This document shows positions 31,187-39,682 of a stretch of 64,000 bases of DNA, piece by piece; position 1 is the stretch's first letter, and every line of letters starts with the position of its first letter. The position numbers and the translations under genes were made by a program. Under the pieces are notes generated by a model. It was not told where the DNA came from and ran no database searches. It saw nothing but the letters and a program-made list of their open reading frames with translations. This DNA comes from Mycolicibacterium sp. P9-64 (lineage in GTDB: Bacteria; Actinomycetota; Actinomycetes; Mycobacteriales; Mycobacteriaceae). The stretch covers positions 558,001 to 622,000 of the forward strand of contig NZ_NPKO01000001.1 in the NCBI RefSeq assembly GCF_008329605.1. The letters are read 5' to 3'.

Positions 31187-31981
31187 ATGCCCGAAGAGGT
31201 GATCTCGAAGGCGCCGATCCTCGAACTCCAGGGAGTCAACAAGAGTTTCGGTGTCGTGCACGTGCTGCACGACGTCGACTTCAAGGTGTATCCCGGCGAG
31301 GTGACCGCGCTGGTGGGTGACAACGGCGCGGGCAAGTCGACGCTAGTCAAGGCGATCGCCGGAATCCACCCGATCGACAGCGGGACCTACCTCTTCGAGG
31401 GCAAGCCGGTCACGGTGCACGGGCCCAACGACGTTGCGGCCCTCGGTGTCGAGGTGGTCTACCAGGACCTCGCGCTGTGCGACAACCTCGACATCGTCTC
31501 CAACATGTTCCTGGGCCGTGAGCTCAAGAATCGAGGCGTGCTCGACGAAGCCAAGATGGAGACGCTGGCACGGGAAGCGCTGGCGTCCTTGTCGGTACGG
31601 ACGGTGAAGTCGGTGCGCCAGGCCGTCTCCAGCCTGTCCGGAGGCCAGCGCCAGACCGTGGCCATCGCCAAGTGCGTGTTGTGGAACTCGCGCGTGGTGC
31701 TTCTCGACGAGCCGACGGCCGCACTGGGAGTGGCACAGACTCGGCAGGTCATCGACCTGGTGCGTCGATTGGCGGATCAGGGCCTTGGCGTGGTGTTGAT
31801 ATCGCACAACATGGTCGACGTGTTCGAGGTGGCCGACCGGATCTGTGCGCTGTACCTGGGCCGGGTGGCGGCGGAGGTCAAGGCATCCGAGGTGACGCAC
31901 GGTCAGGTGGTGGAGCTGATCACTGCCGGTCGCTCCGGCAGTCTCGGCCTCGCGCCCGCCGAAGCTGCGCAATCGATGTGA
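31187..31981 (+). CDS. Sugar ABC transporter ATP-binding protein (single NBD)
   Basis: This 264-residue protein has one complete ATPase domain: Walker A GDNGAGKSTLVKAI, signature LSGGQRQTVAIAKCV, Walker B VVLLDEPTAALG and ISHNMVDVFEVAD. XylG/RbsA proteins of this importer class usually carry two fused domains in ~500 residues, so this subunit must act as a homodimer. That form is known in FrcA-like systems. It starts 7 bp after the binding protein gene. Confidence 0.92.
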   Translation: MPEEVISKAPILELQGVNKSFGVVHVLHDVDFKVYPGEVTALVGDNGAGKSTLVKAIAGIHPIDSGTYLFEGKPVTVHGPNDVAALGVEVVYQDLALCDNLDIVSNMFLGRELKNRGVLDEAKMETLAREALASLSVRTVKSVRQAVSSLSGGQRQTVAIAKCVLWNSRVVLLDEPTAALGVAQTRQVIDLVRRLADQGLGVVLISHNMVDVFEVADRICALYLGRVAAEVKASEVTHGQVVELITAGRSGSLGLAPAEAAQSM

Positions 31982-31992
31982 AGGATCGCGAA

Positions 31993-33258
31993 ATGACAAC
32001 GGTGAAAGGCGGAGTCGCCGATTCGGACTTCGCAGCCGACACGCACTCCGACGAGACGTTCGGCGAGGCCGCGCGCGGATACCTCCAACGCGTACGCGGC
32101 GGTGACATGGGTTCGCTTCCCGCGGTGCTCGGGCTCATCGTGCTGTTCATCGTGTTCGGATTGGCCAACGAACGGTTCATGTCTGCGCTCAACCTGGCCA
32201 ACCTGGTGACCCAGGCCGGGTCGATCTGCGTACTCGCGATGGGGCTGATCTTCGTCCTGTTGCTCGGTGACATCGACCTGTCCGCAGGCGTCGCAGGAGG
32301 CGTCTCGGCCTGTGCAATGGCACTGGCCATCACCAATCACGGCTGGCCCTGGTGGGCGGCGGTGCTGGCAGGCATGGTCTGCGGAGCGCTGATCGGCCTG
32401 TTGATCGGACTGTTGCGGGCCAAGCTCGGCATCCCGTCGTTCGTGGTGACGCTCGCGTTCTTCCTTGGGCTGCAGGGCGTCACGCTCAAGCTGATCGGCG
32501 AGGGTGGATCGGTGCGGGTGGACGATCCAGTCATCAGGGGCATCACGATCGACAACCTGCCCGTGACGGTGGGCTGGGTCTGCGCGCTGTTGGTCGTCGT
32601 CGGCTACGCCGGGATGGAGCTGTACCGGCACCGCAGCAAGGTCGCCGCAGGACTGCACCACGCCCCGTTCGGGGTGGTGGCCGCGCGCATCGTCGGCGTC
32701 GGTGCGGTGACGCTCGGTGTCACCTACCTGCTGAGCCTCAACCGAAGCGTCAACCCGAACATCCAGATCCGCGGCATCCCCTACGTCTTGCCACTGGTCG
32801 GGGTGCTGCTGATCGTGTTGACGTTCGTGCTCACCAGGACGTCCTATGGCCGGCACATCTACGCCGTCGGTGGCAACGCGGAGGCGGCGCGGCGGGCAGG
32901 CGTCAACGTGGACCGGATCCGGATGTCGGTGTTCGTCGTGTGCTCGGCGCTGGCTGCGGTGAGCGGGATCATCGCAGCGTCGTACGGCGGCAAGGTGTCG
33001 GCGTCCTCGGGGGCGGGCAACGTGCTGCTGTATGCGGTGGGTGCTGCGGTGATCGGTGGCACCAGCCTGTTCGGCGGGAAGGGCCGGGCGCTCGACGCGG
33101 TGATCGGCGGCGTGGTGGTCGCCACCATCGCCAATGGCCTTGGCCTGCTGAATCAGTCGTCCTACATCAACTTCCTGGTCACCGGCGGCGTGCTGCTGCT
33201 GGCGGCCAGCGTCGACGCGATATCTCGACGACGGCGCTCCGCCACCGGGCTGAGTTAG
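31993..33258 (+). CDS. Sugar ABC transporter permease, XylH-like
   Basis: This 421-residue permease of the RbsC/XylH family has about ten helices. An N-terminal hydrophilic stretch of ~35 residues precedes AVLGLIVLFIVFGLANERFMS. The family marks LAMGLIFVLLLGDIDLSAG and GRHIYAVGGNAEAARRAGVN are present. XylH-like lengths (~390-430) fit. It ends the transporter operon; its stop overlaps the convergent cupin stop by 4 bp. Confidence 0.92.
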   Translation: MTTVKGGVADSDFAADTHSDETFGEAARGYLQRVRGGDMGSLPAVLGLIVLFIVFGLANERFMSALNLANLVTQAGSICVLAMGLIFVLLLGDIDLSAGVAGGVSACAMALAITNHGWPWWAAVLAGMVCGALIGLLIGLLRAKLGIPSFVVTLAFFLGLQGVTLKLIGEGGSVRVDDPVIRGITIDNLPVTVGWVCALLVVVGYAGMELYRHRSKVAAGLHHAPFGVVAARIVGVGAVTLGVTYLLSLNRSVNPNIQIRGIPYVLPLVGVLLIVLTFVLTRTSYGRHIYAVGGNAEAARRAGVNVDRIRMSVFVVCSALAAVSGIIAASYGGKVSASSGAGNVLLYAVGAAVIGGTSLFGGKGRALDAVIGGVVVATIANGLGLLNQSSYINFLVTGGVLLLAASVDAISRRRRSATGLS

Positions 33259-33593
33259 AAGATCGAGTAGACCTTCCGAACCGTCTCGTGGATGTCCCAC
33301 GTGCCGGTCCAGCCCTTCGGAAACACCGCCATGTCGCCCGCGCCGATCTCGGCGGGCTCGCCGCCGTCGGGAGTCACGGTCATCCGGCCCGCGACGAGAT
33401 GGATCACCTCGTTGGTCTCCAGGGTCCAGCGGGACGGTCCAGGCGCGCATTGCCAGATGCCCGCCGAGGAGTCGCCGTCGACCCAGAGCTCCACGCCGTG
33501 AGTGGCCATCTCGGCGCCGGTCGCCTCCGCGAGCGGGCCCCAATCCTCGAGCACTGCGTCGGTCGCTTGGGTCAGGGTGCTGGTGGTTATCAC
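33255..33593 (-). CDS. Cupin protein, DUF861/EutQ-like
   Basis: This 112-residue single-domain cupin carries SRWTLETNEVIHLVAGRMTV and GDMAVFPKGWTGTWDIHETV, matching the cupin_3 family found beside amine oxidases and aminotransferases. Only one histidine (VIHL) of the usual first metal motif is evident, so metal binding is unsure. The GTG at 33593 follows AGAAGG and overlaps the stop of the flavoprotein gene by 4 bp, so the two are co-translated. Confidence 0.82.
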   Translation of the reverse strand: MITTSTLTQATDAVLEDWGPLAEATGAEMATHGVELWVDGDSSAGIWQCAPGPSRWTLETNEVIHLVAGRMTVTPDGGEPAEIGAGDMAVFPKGWTGTWDIHETVRKVYSIF

Positions 33594-34792
33594 TGTGTCG
33601 CCTTCTCGGGGAATGGGAGTGAAATCGGTTCGGGTGCAACGCGACTGTTGCCATCGGCATCGAAGCGATCGAGGCCAAGGTCGGTGAGATCCAGCCAGTC
33701 GCACGTACCCGTCGTGGTCAGGTCTGCGGCCGCCTGGGCGACCGCAGGGCCCCACATCATGCCGTGACCTGCAGGGCTGGCCACCACCGTGCCGTCGACG
33801 GGTCCGTCGTCGGTGAGCAACGGTCCGAGGATTGGCAGGTGGTCGGGGGTGTAGTCGATCGTCGCGGCCCAGGACCGTCGCAGGCCGAGGCCGCGCACCG
33901 CGGGAAAGAGGTATTCGATGCGATCACGGGCCTTGCGGTAGTAGAGGGTATCGAAGTCAATGGCAGTGCCCGGCGGCTCGTCAGGATTGCTCATGCCCCA
34001 CAGTACGCCGCCGGCTTCTCCTGGCCGCCAATAGATTCCGGACATCACGTCGAACACCATGGGGACGTCGTGGATGTCGAGTTCGGTCGGCGCCGCGGTG
34101 ACGACGACCTGGTGCCTGGTGCCGCCCGCGTGTATGCGGCCGCCGGCCCGAGCACCGACGGCGGCGAGCTTCGGGCCGCCCGTCAGCACCACCCGTTCGG
34201 TGGCGATCGCACCGTTGGCCGTGTCGACGCCGACGACTCGACCGCTTTCGGTCCGCAACCCCGTGAAGGCGCAGCGCTCCCTGACGTCAACACCGAGTGC
34301 GGTGAGTGCGGCGGTGTAGGCCAACACGTTTCGCGGGGCGTCTATGTAACCGTCGCCGGGTGCGTAGGACGCTCCCAAGGTCACGCCGGGTGCCAGGCCG
34401 GTGTGACGTGCGTCGAGGTCGTCGCTGCTCAACCATTCCACTTCGAGGCCGAGGCTTCGTTGGAGTGCGATGCGGTCGTGCGCCTGCTGCACCTCGGCTT
34501 CCGTGAACGAGGGCATGAGGTAGCCCTGGGCGACGAAGCCGCAATCGAGCGGGAAGCGATCACCGCTGGCTGAGTAGAACTCCTGGGATCGAAGGCCAAG
34601 GCGGATGGCGGTCTCGGTGCCGCCCTGCGCGCGCACCATGCCTGCGGCGCGGCTGCTGGCGCCGTCGCCGAGTGTGCTCGCCTCAAGCAGGACCACGTTG
34701 CGCACGCCACTTTCGGCGAGCAGAACGGCGGTCCACGCACCGACCGTCCCCCCGCCGACGACCACTACGTCGGCGCGACTGGATCTGGTCAT
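33590..34792 (-). CDS. FAD-dependent oxidoreductase, DAO family (amine/amino acid oxidase-like)
   Basis: This ~400-residue flavoenzyme has the FAD motif ADVVVVGGGTVGAWTAVLLAE and GASSRAAGMVRAQGG, as in sarcosine, glycine and gamma-glutamylputrescine oxidases. The C-terminal IDYTPDHLPILGPLL and SPAGHGMMWGPAVAQ complete the FAD site. It would oxidise a C-N bond of an amine or N-methyl amino acid. I chose the ATG at 34792; an ATG at 34810 directly abuts the operator palindrome. It is transcribed with the cupin and is divergent from the acyl-CoA dehydrogenase. Confidence 0.88.
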   Translation of the reverse strand: MTRSSRADVVVVGGGTVGAWTAVLLAESGVRNVVLLEASTLGDGASSRAAGMVRAQGGTETAIRLGLRSQEFYSASGDRFPLDCGFVAQGYLMPSFTEAEVQQAHDRIALQRSLGLEVEWLSSDDLDARHTGLAPGVTLGASYAPGDGYIDAPRNVLAYTAALTALGVDVRERCAFTGLRTESGRVVGVDTANGAIATERVVLTGGPKLAAVGARAGGRIHAGGTRHQVVVTAAPTELDIHDVPMVFDVMSGIYWRPGEAGGVLWGMSNPDEPPGTAIDFDTLYYRKARDRIEYLFPAVRGLGLRRSWAATIDYTPDHLPILGPLLTDDGPVDGTVVASPAGHGMMWGPAVAQAAADLTTTGTCDWLDLTDLGLDRFDADGNSRVAPEPISLPFPEKATQ

Positions 34793-34811
34793 ACTACGAG
34801 ACCGTGACATA

Positions 34812-34827
34812 GACTGAACGCTCAGTC
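34812..34827. promoter_or_regulatory. BetI-like TetR operator, site 3
   Basis: GACTGA-ACGC-TCAGTC differs from site 1 (20532) by one central base. The surrounding ACATA and CAA flanks are identical too, giving 22 of 23 matching positions. It lies between the divergent flavoprotein-cupin operon and the acyl-CoA dehydrogenase, 14 kb from site 1. This ties these genes to the same regulator. Confidence 0.75.
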
Positions 34828-34856
34828 AAGAGGTCGGCGAGGATCGAGGTGTCCGG

Positions 34857-36035
34857 ATGTATGGACTGACGGCGGAAGATCGGCGCGTCCGCGAAACGGC
34901 TCGCGAGTTCGTCGACTCACTGATCCCGTTGGAAGTCGAGGCCGAGCTCGCGGGCGGCATGCTGCCCAAGGAGGTGACGGCCGAACATCACGCCAGGGCA
35001 ATCGAACTGGGCCTCTACGCCACCAACATGCCGCCCTCGGTCGGCGGCCCCGGCTGCACCGCTCTGCAACAGGTCCTGGTGCAGGAACAATGCGGCAGGG
35101 CATCCAATGGGTTGGGCTGGGTGATGGCCACGCCGCCGCAGTGGTGGGTCGACGTGGCGACCGATTACCAGCGTGAGCGGTGGCTGCTTCCTGCGGTGCG
35201 CGGCGAGAAGCACGAGGCCTACGCCATTACCGAGGAGTTCGCCGGATCCGACGTGTCGGCGCTGCAGGCGACCGCCCGACGCGAAGGCGACGAGTACGTG
35301 ATCGACGGCGTCAAGTGGCACGTGACGTCCTACAACCTCGCCGACTACTGCTTCGTCCAGGCCAGACTGGTGGGTGGGGAGTTCGACGGCGAGCACGTGC
35401 TGCTGGTGGTGGATCTCCCATGGCCAGGGGTGGAAGTGGTTCGCACGCCGCATTATTCACATCACATCGCCGATGAGCACCCGATAGTGGCGTTCAATGA
35501 CGTTCGGGTTCCCGTGGAGAACCTGGTCGGTGCCGAGGGCGAGGGCATGACCTTCACCCAGGACTGGTTCCGGTTCGAGCGGTTGATGGTGGCCGCCCGT
35601 TGTGTCGGCGCCGCCCAGCGTTTGATCGACGAGGTCACCGCGTTCGCCAAGGAGAGGGTGGTCGACGGCAAGGCGCTCGGCGAGCACCAGCTGGTGGCGG
35701 GAATGCTGGCGGACTGCGCCACCGAACTGTTCGCCGCTCGCACGATGCTCTACGAGGTGGCGCGCTCGATCGACGCGGGCACCGACCGCAAGACCCTGCA
35801 CGCGCAGGCGTCGATGGCCAAGCTGTACTGCTCGGAGATGGCGGGCCGGGTCGCCGACCGCGCCGTGCAGATCTTCGGCGGCCGCGGCTACATGCGGGAG
35901 AACGTGGCCGAGCGGATGTATCGCGAGCTTCGTGTGGAGCGGATCTGGGAGGGCGCCAGCGAGATCCAGCGAATCATCGTGGCGAGGCAGTTGATGAATC
36001 GCGGTCCGTCGGCGGTGCTGGAGGGCTTCTCGTGA
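34857..36035 (+). CDS. Acyl-CoA dehydrogenase
   Basis: This 392-residue flavoenzyme has the N-terminal helical domain, the middle strand domain with YAITEEFAGSDVSAL (FAD/acyl binding), and the C-terminal domain VQIFGGRGYMRENVAERMYR and RVERIWEGASEIQRI. The Glu of WEG is the usual catalytic base position of short/medium-chain enzymes. The substrate could be an acyl-CoA or a betainyl/amino-acyl-CoA, given the regulon. The ATG at 34857 follows GAGGT. No electron-transfer flavoprotein gene is nearby. Confidence 0.93.
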   Translation: MYGLTAEDRRVRETAREFVDSLIPLEVEAELAGGMLPKEVTAEHHARAIELGLYATNMPPSVGGPGCTALQQVLVQEQCGRASNGLGWVMATPPQWWVDVATDYQRERWLLPAVRGEKHEAYAITEEFAGSDVSALQATARREGDEYVIDGVKWHVTSYNLADYCFVQARLVGGEFDGEHVLLVVDLPWPGVEVVRTPHYSHHIADEHPIVAFNDVRVPVENLVGAEGEGMTFTQDWFRFERLMVAARCVGAAQRLIDEVTAFAKERVVDGKALGEHQLVAGMLADCATELFAARTMLYEVARSIDAGTDRKTLHAQASMAKLYCSEMAGRVADRAVQIFGGRGYMRENVAERMYRELRVERIWEGASEIQRIIVARQLMNRGPSAVLEGFS

Positions 36036-36122
36036 ATCGTCGGCGCCTGCCACATGCGCTCGAATCATCTGATCGGCGGTGTAAGAATCTCGGTCTGGTA
36101 TCGAGACGTCGTGGTGCGACTA

Positions 36123-37172
36123 CTACGAACCGAGTCTGCCGCGCAGATCGAGCGCGATGTCAGCGATGAGGTCTTCCTGGCCGCCAACGAGTCCGCGTTC
36201 GCCAACCGCCAGTAGGACCGCGCGGGTGTCGAGCCCATGCTGCTTCGCCGCAGCTTCGGCGTGCCGCAGGAAGCTCGAGTACACGCCTGCGTAGCCCAGG
36301 GTGAGGGTCTCCCGGTCGACCTGGACCGGGCGGTCCTGCAGCGGCCGCACCACGTCGTCGGCTGCGTCCTGCAACCCGAACAGGTCGCAGTTGTGCTTCC
36401 AGCCGTGCAGATCCGCCACGGCGATGAACGGCTCGATCGGGCAGTTGCCCGCGCCAGCGCCGTGACCGGCCAGTGAGGCATCTACCCGGATGGCCCCCTC
36501 CTCGACGGCCACCACGGAATTTGCCACCGACAACGACAGGTTCTGGTGTGCGTGGACACCGATTTGCGTGTCGGCACCCAGCACGTCGCGATAGGCCCGG
36601 ACACGGTCGCGGACACCGTTCATCGTCAACCGGCCGCCGGAGTCGGTGACGTAAACACAGTGTGCGCCATAGGACTCCATCAACTTCGCCTGTGCCGCCA
36701 ACTGAGCGGGCTCGGCGAGATGAGACATCATCAAGAAGCCGGCAACGTCCATGCCGAGTTCACGGGCCTTGCCGATGTGCTGTGCGGAAACATCGGCCTC
36801 GGTGCAGTGCGTCGCGACCCGGACCGAGGTGACCCCGAGTTCGTAGGCGCGCTCGAGTTCCCGGACCGTTCCGACCCCGGGTAACAGCAGAGTCGTGAGC
36901 TTGGCGTGGTGCACGACGTCGGCTGCGGCTTCGATCCATTCCCAGTCGGTGTTGCTTCCGGGGCCGTAGGTGAGGCTGTGTCCGGCCAGCCCGTCACCGT
37001 GGCTGACTTCGATGGCGTCGACCCCCGCGCTGTCGAGTGCGCCCGCGATCGTCGCGACCGTCGCGGGACTGATCCGGTGGCGCAAGGCATGCATACCGTC
37101 ACGCAGCGTGACGTCTTGAACGTAGAGCGCCGCGCCATCAATTGTGTTGGGGCGGTTGTCCGTGGCAGTCAT
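36123..37172 (-). CDS. 4-hydroxy-2-oxovalerate aldolase
   Basis: This 349-residue DRE-TIM aldolase cleaves 4-hydroxy-2-oxoacids to pyruvate and an aldehyde. It has [15 protein letters not shown] (metal and base), [15 protein letters not shown], and the metal-binding [13 protein letters not shown]. The C-terminal segment contacts the partner dehydrogenase for aldehyde channelling. The start overlaps the end of the dehydrogenase gene by 4 bp, as in BphI/BphJ and HsaF/HsaG pairs. No hydratase, ring-cleavage or hydrolase gene is adjacent. Confidence 0.94.
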   Translation of the reverse strand: MTATDNRPNTIDGAALYVQDVTLRDGMHALRHRISPATVATIAGALDSAGVDAIEVSHGDGLAGHSLTYGPGSNTDWEWIEAAADVVHHAKLTTLLLPGVGTVRELERAYELGVTSVRVATHCTEADVSAQHIGKARELGMDVAGFLMMSHLAEPAQLAAQAKLMESYGAHCVYVTDSGGRLTMNGVRDRVRAYRDVLGADTQIGVHAHQNLSLSVANSVVAVEEGAIRVDASLAGHGAGAGNCPIEPFIAVADLHGWKHNCDLFGLQDAADDVVRPLQDRPVQVDRETLTLGYAGVYSSFLRHAEAAAKQHGLDTRAVLLAVGERGLVGGQEDLIADIALDLRGRLGS

Positions 37173-38116
37173 CGTGTTGCCTCCTGCAAGGTGTTCTCAG
37201 CGATCTTCTCGGCAACTTGCAGTGCCGCGGACGTCATGATGTCGAGGTTGCCTGCGTAAGCGGGCAAGTAGTGGGCGGCGCCTTCGACTTCCAGGAACAC
37301 CGCCACCTTCCACAGGCCGGGGCCCCTATCGATTCCTCCGGTTAGCGTGGCGACGGATTCCGCGTCGTCGAGCTTGGTGAACTGCACCTCCTGCTTGAGC
37401 CGGTATCCGGGCACGTATGTCGAAACCCTTCCCACCATGTCCAAGATCGATGCTCGTATGCGGTCCTGATCGGGGTTCGTGACGAGGGCGAGCACGGTGT
37501 CGCGCATGATCAACGGCGGCTCGGCGGGATTGAGCACGATGATTGCCTTGCCGTGCGCCGCCCGGCCGACCTCTTCGATTGCCGCCGAGGTGGTCTCGGT
37601 GAATTCATCGATATTCGCTCGCGTTCCCGGACCCGCCGACTTCGACGCGATGGATGCCACGATCTCGGCATAGTGCACCGGCGTGACCGCCGAGATCGCG
37701 GCGACGATGGGGATCGTCGCCTGACCACCGCAGGTGACCATGTTGACATTCGGTGCACCCAGATGCTCGTCGAGATTGACTGCAGGCACCACGTACGGAC
37801 CGACCGCGGCCGGAGTCAGATCGATCAGGCGTTTCCCGTAGGGACGCAATGCCTCTTCGTTGGCCAGGTGTGCCCGCGCCGAGGTGGAGTCGAAGACGAT
37901 GTCGACGTCCGCGAAGTCGGGGTGCTCGATCAGACCCTGCACACCGCTGTCGACGGTACTGATACCCATTCGGCGGGCGCGAGCAAGTCCGTCCGACTCG
38001 GGATCGATGCCGACCAGCACGGCAATCTCGACGTTGGTCGCCACTCTCTTCAATTTGATGACGAGATCGGTCCCGATGTTGCCGGAGCCGATGACGGCTG
38101 CCTTGCTGCGTCTCAT
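37169..38116 (-). CDS. Acetaldehyde dehydrogenase (acylating)
   Basis: This 315-residue enzyme converts the aldolase-released aldehyde with CoA and NAD+ to acyl-CoA. It has the Rossmann motif [17 protein letters not shown], the catalytic Cys in [14 protein letters not shown], and conserved [17 protein letters not shown]. The ATG at 38116 follows GAGGA and gives the family-typical [10 protein letters not shown]; a longer upstream frame was discarded. It is the first gene of the two-gene operon and is divergent from an IclR regulator. Confidence 0.95.
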   Translation of the reverse strand: MRRSKAAVIGSGNIGTDLVIKLKRVATNVEIAVLVGIDPESDGLARARRMGISTVDSGVQGLIEHPDFADVDIVFDSTSARAHLANEEALRPYGKRLIDLTPAAVGPYVVPAVNLDEHLGAPNVNMVTCGGQATIPIVAAISAVTPVHYAEIVASIASKSAGPGTRANIDEFTETTSAAIEEVGRAAHGKAIIVLNPAEPPLIMRDTVLALVTNPDQDRIRASILDMVGRVSTYVPGYRLKQEVQFTKLDDAESVATLTGGIDRGPGLWKVAVFLEVEGAAHYLPAYAGNLDIMTSAALQVAEKIAENTLQEATR

Positions 38117-38151
38117 CACGTTGCGTCCTCGCTGGAAAGAGTGGTGAATAC

Positions 38152-38166
38152 GGCAGTGGCACTGCC
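38152..38166. promoter_or_regulatory. Palindrome in the iclR/aldehyde dehydrogenase gap
   Basis: GGCAGTG-G-CACTGCC is a perfect 7+1+7 inverted repeat, 36 bp upstream of the dehydrogenase ATG in a 157-bp divergent gap. IclR regulators bind short palindromes in such positions. It is the best operator candidate here. Confidence 0.45.
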
Positions 38167-38273
38167 AATTCCGGAGATGGTGGTGGCGTTCGCCGTCTGC
38201 CGTGACGGTCATGGTCACCTCGTCATGGCAATCACGCTAGGGAACTCCCGCGGTCACCGATAGGATCCATCCC

Positions 38274-39032
38274 ATGTCACGGGATGGGGCGCTATCGCAG
38301 CTGGAGAAGTGCGCGCTGGTGCTCGACGCGTTTCCCGGTGGGTCCGCTCTGACTCTGACGGAGGTGTGCACGAGGACGGCACTGGCTCGCTCGACGGTCC
38401 ACCGCCTGCTCGTCGACATGACGGCGCTGGGATGGATCGATCGTTCCGGCAACACCTTCGAACTCGGCATCGGGTTGTTCCAACTCGGCGAACGGGTCGC
38501 GGTGAAGCACCGGTTGCGCTCGGCGGCAATACCGTTCATGCAAGACCTCTACGCCGTCACCGGGCAGACGGTGCACCTGGCCGTGCGCAACGGGTTCGAT
38601 GCCGTCTACGTCGAGAAGCTGTACGGCCACGTTTCCCTTCCATTGCCGTCGCAGATCGGCGGACGGCTTCCCCTCACCTGCACGGCGGTCGGCAAGGCGT
38701 TGCTCGCATCGGAACCCGAAGAGGTGCGCGCCCAAGCACTCGCCCAACCCCTGCGTCGCTACACCGTCAACTCCGTGACCGACCCCAAGAAGCTCACCCG
38801 CGAACTCGACGACATCCGCCGCACCGGCGTCGCGATCGAACGCGAGGAATCCGCACTCGGCGGATGCTGCCTGGCCGCACCGGTTCTGTTGAAGGGCATG
38901 CCGGTGGCGGCGCTGTCGGTGTCCGTACCGACCGAGCAATTCAGACCCGAACTCCTCGCGCCGGCTGTCCGGACTGCAGCGTTGGCCCTGGGGCGTGTAC
39001 TAGCCGGCACCTCCGTTTCGCGATCGGGTTAG
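38274..39032 (+). CDS. IclR family transcriptional regulator
   Basis: This 252-residue regulator has an N-terminal winged helix (LTLTEVCTRTALARSTVHRL) and a C-terminal IclR effector domain (TGQTVHLAVRNGFDAVYVEK, LTCTAVGKALLASEPEE, GGCCLAAPVLLKGMPVAALS). It is likely the regulator of the divergent aldolase/dehydrogenase operon. The effector is unknown but would be a small organic acid. The ATG at 38274 gives MSRDGALSQ. Confidence 0.9.
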   Translation: MSRDGALSQLEKCALVLDAFPGGSALTLTEVCTRTALARSTVHRLLVDMTALGWIDRSGNTFELGIGLFQLGERVAVKHRLRSAAIPFMQDLYAVTGQTVHLAVRNGFDAVYVEKLYGHVSLPLPSQIGGRLPLTCTAVGKALLASEPEEVRAQALAQPLRRYTVNSVTDPKKLTRELDDIRRTGVAIEREESALGGCCLAAPVLLKGMPVAALSVSVPTEQFRPELLAPAVRTAALALGRVLAGTSVSRSG

Positions 39033-39097
39033 TGGTGCTGATCGTGGTCCTAACCTGCGGGACTCCAACACGCGCGCGCTCTCGCGTTCGGCGGCCT

Positions 39098-39620
39098 CGC
39101 GGTGCAGGGTCGACATCCAGCGCTCGTTGGTCAACCGGGCGGTGAGGTCCCCGAGGTTGATCAGTAGCGCCCCGTCTTCGGGGCTGACGTCGCGCCAAAT
39201 GCCGTCGCTGCCAAGGACTTGCAGGCCATCCACCTGGTCGGCCTGCAGAACGGTGACGACGCCGATCCTGGTCAAGTCGCCGTCGAGCTGGACCGCTCGG
39301 CAGGCCAAGGGCGTCGAAGAAGTACGCGCTCACCTTGGCCTCGAAACCGGCGACCGCAGGCCAGATGTTCGTCGCGTAGTGCTGCGCCACGTCGACGGGT
39401 ACGTCGGGGTAGTCGTCGACGCACCGTCCGACGTTGTAGGCCTCGAAGAAGTCGTTCACCCGGCTGGCCGGTTCGATGCCGTGACCGTGAATACGGACGA
39501 AACCCACGTCACGACACGCAATGTCGATGGCCGCGGCGACCGCAGCCATGTCGTCCGGGGTGCCGTCGCCGACATATGGGGTGATGTCGACGGCTGGTAC
39601 TCGAAACTCACTCGTGGAAA
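39098..39620 (-). pseudogene. Remnant of an isopenicillin N synthase-like 2OG/Fe(II) oxygenase
   Basis: Two frames on the minus strand together resemble a non-haem oxygenase. The upstream part (39620 to ~39300) reads FRVPAVDITPYVGDG and RDVGFVRIHGHGIEPA, the family N terminus. The downstream part (~39300 to 39098), in another frame, reads GVVTVLQADQVDGLQVLG and LINLGDLTARLTNERW, ending at STLHR. Full-length relatives have ~320-350 residues; here ~60 central residues including the HxD motif and the C terminus are missing, and no good start codon is in frame. It is a decayed gene occupying the 650-bp gap between iclR and the permease. Confidence 0.75.
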
Positions 39621-39682
39621 TTCCTCTCGGGCGACACGGATCACCGTCCCGGAGGTGTCCGTTTCCCTGCCAACAGGCCTGC

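Noticed and set aside
36088..36106. Hairpin TCTCG...CGAGA as a terminator between the acyl-CoA dehydrogenase and aldolase genes
   Set aside because: The stem is only 5 bp with no U-tract, which is not enough to call a terminator.
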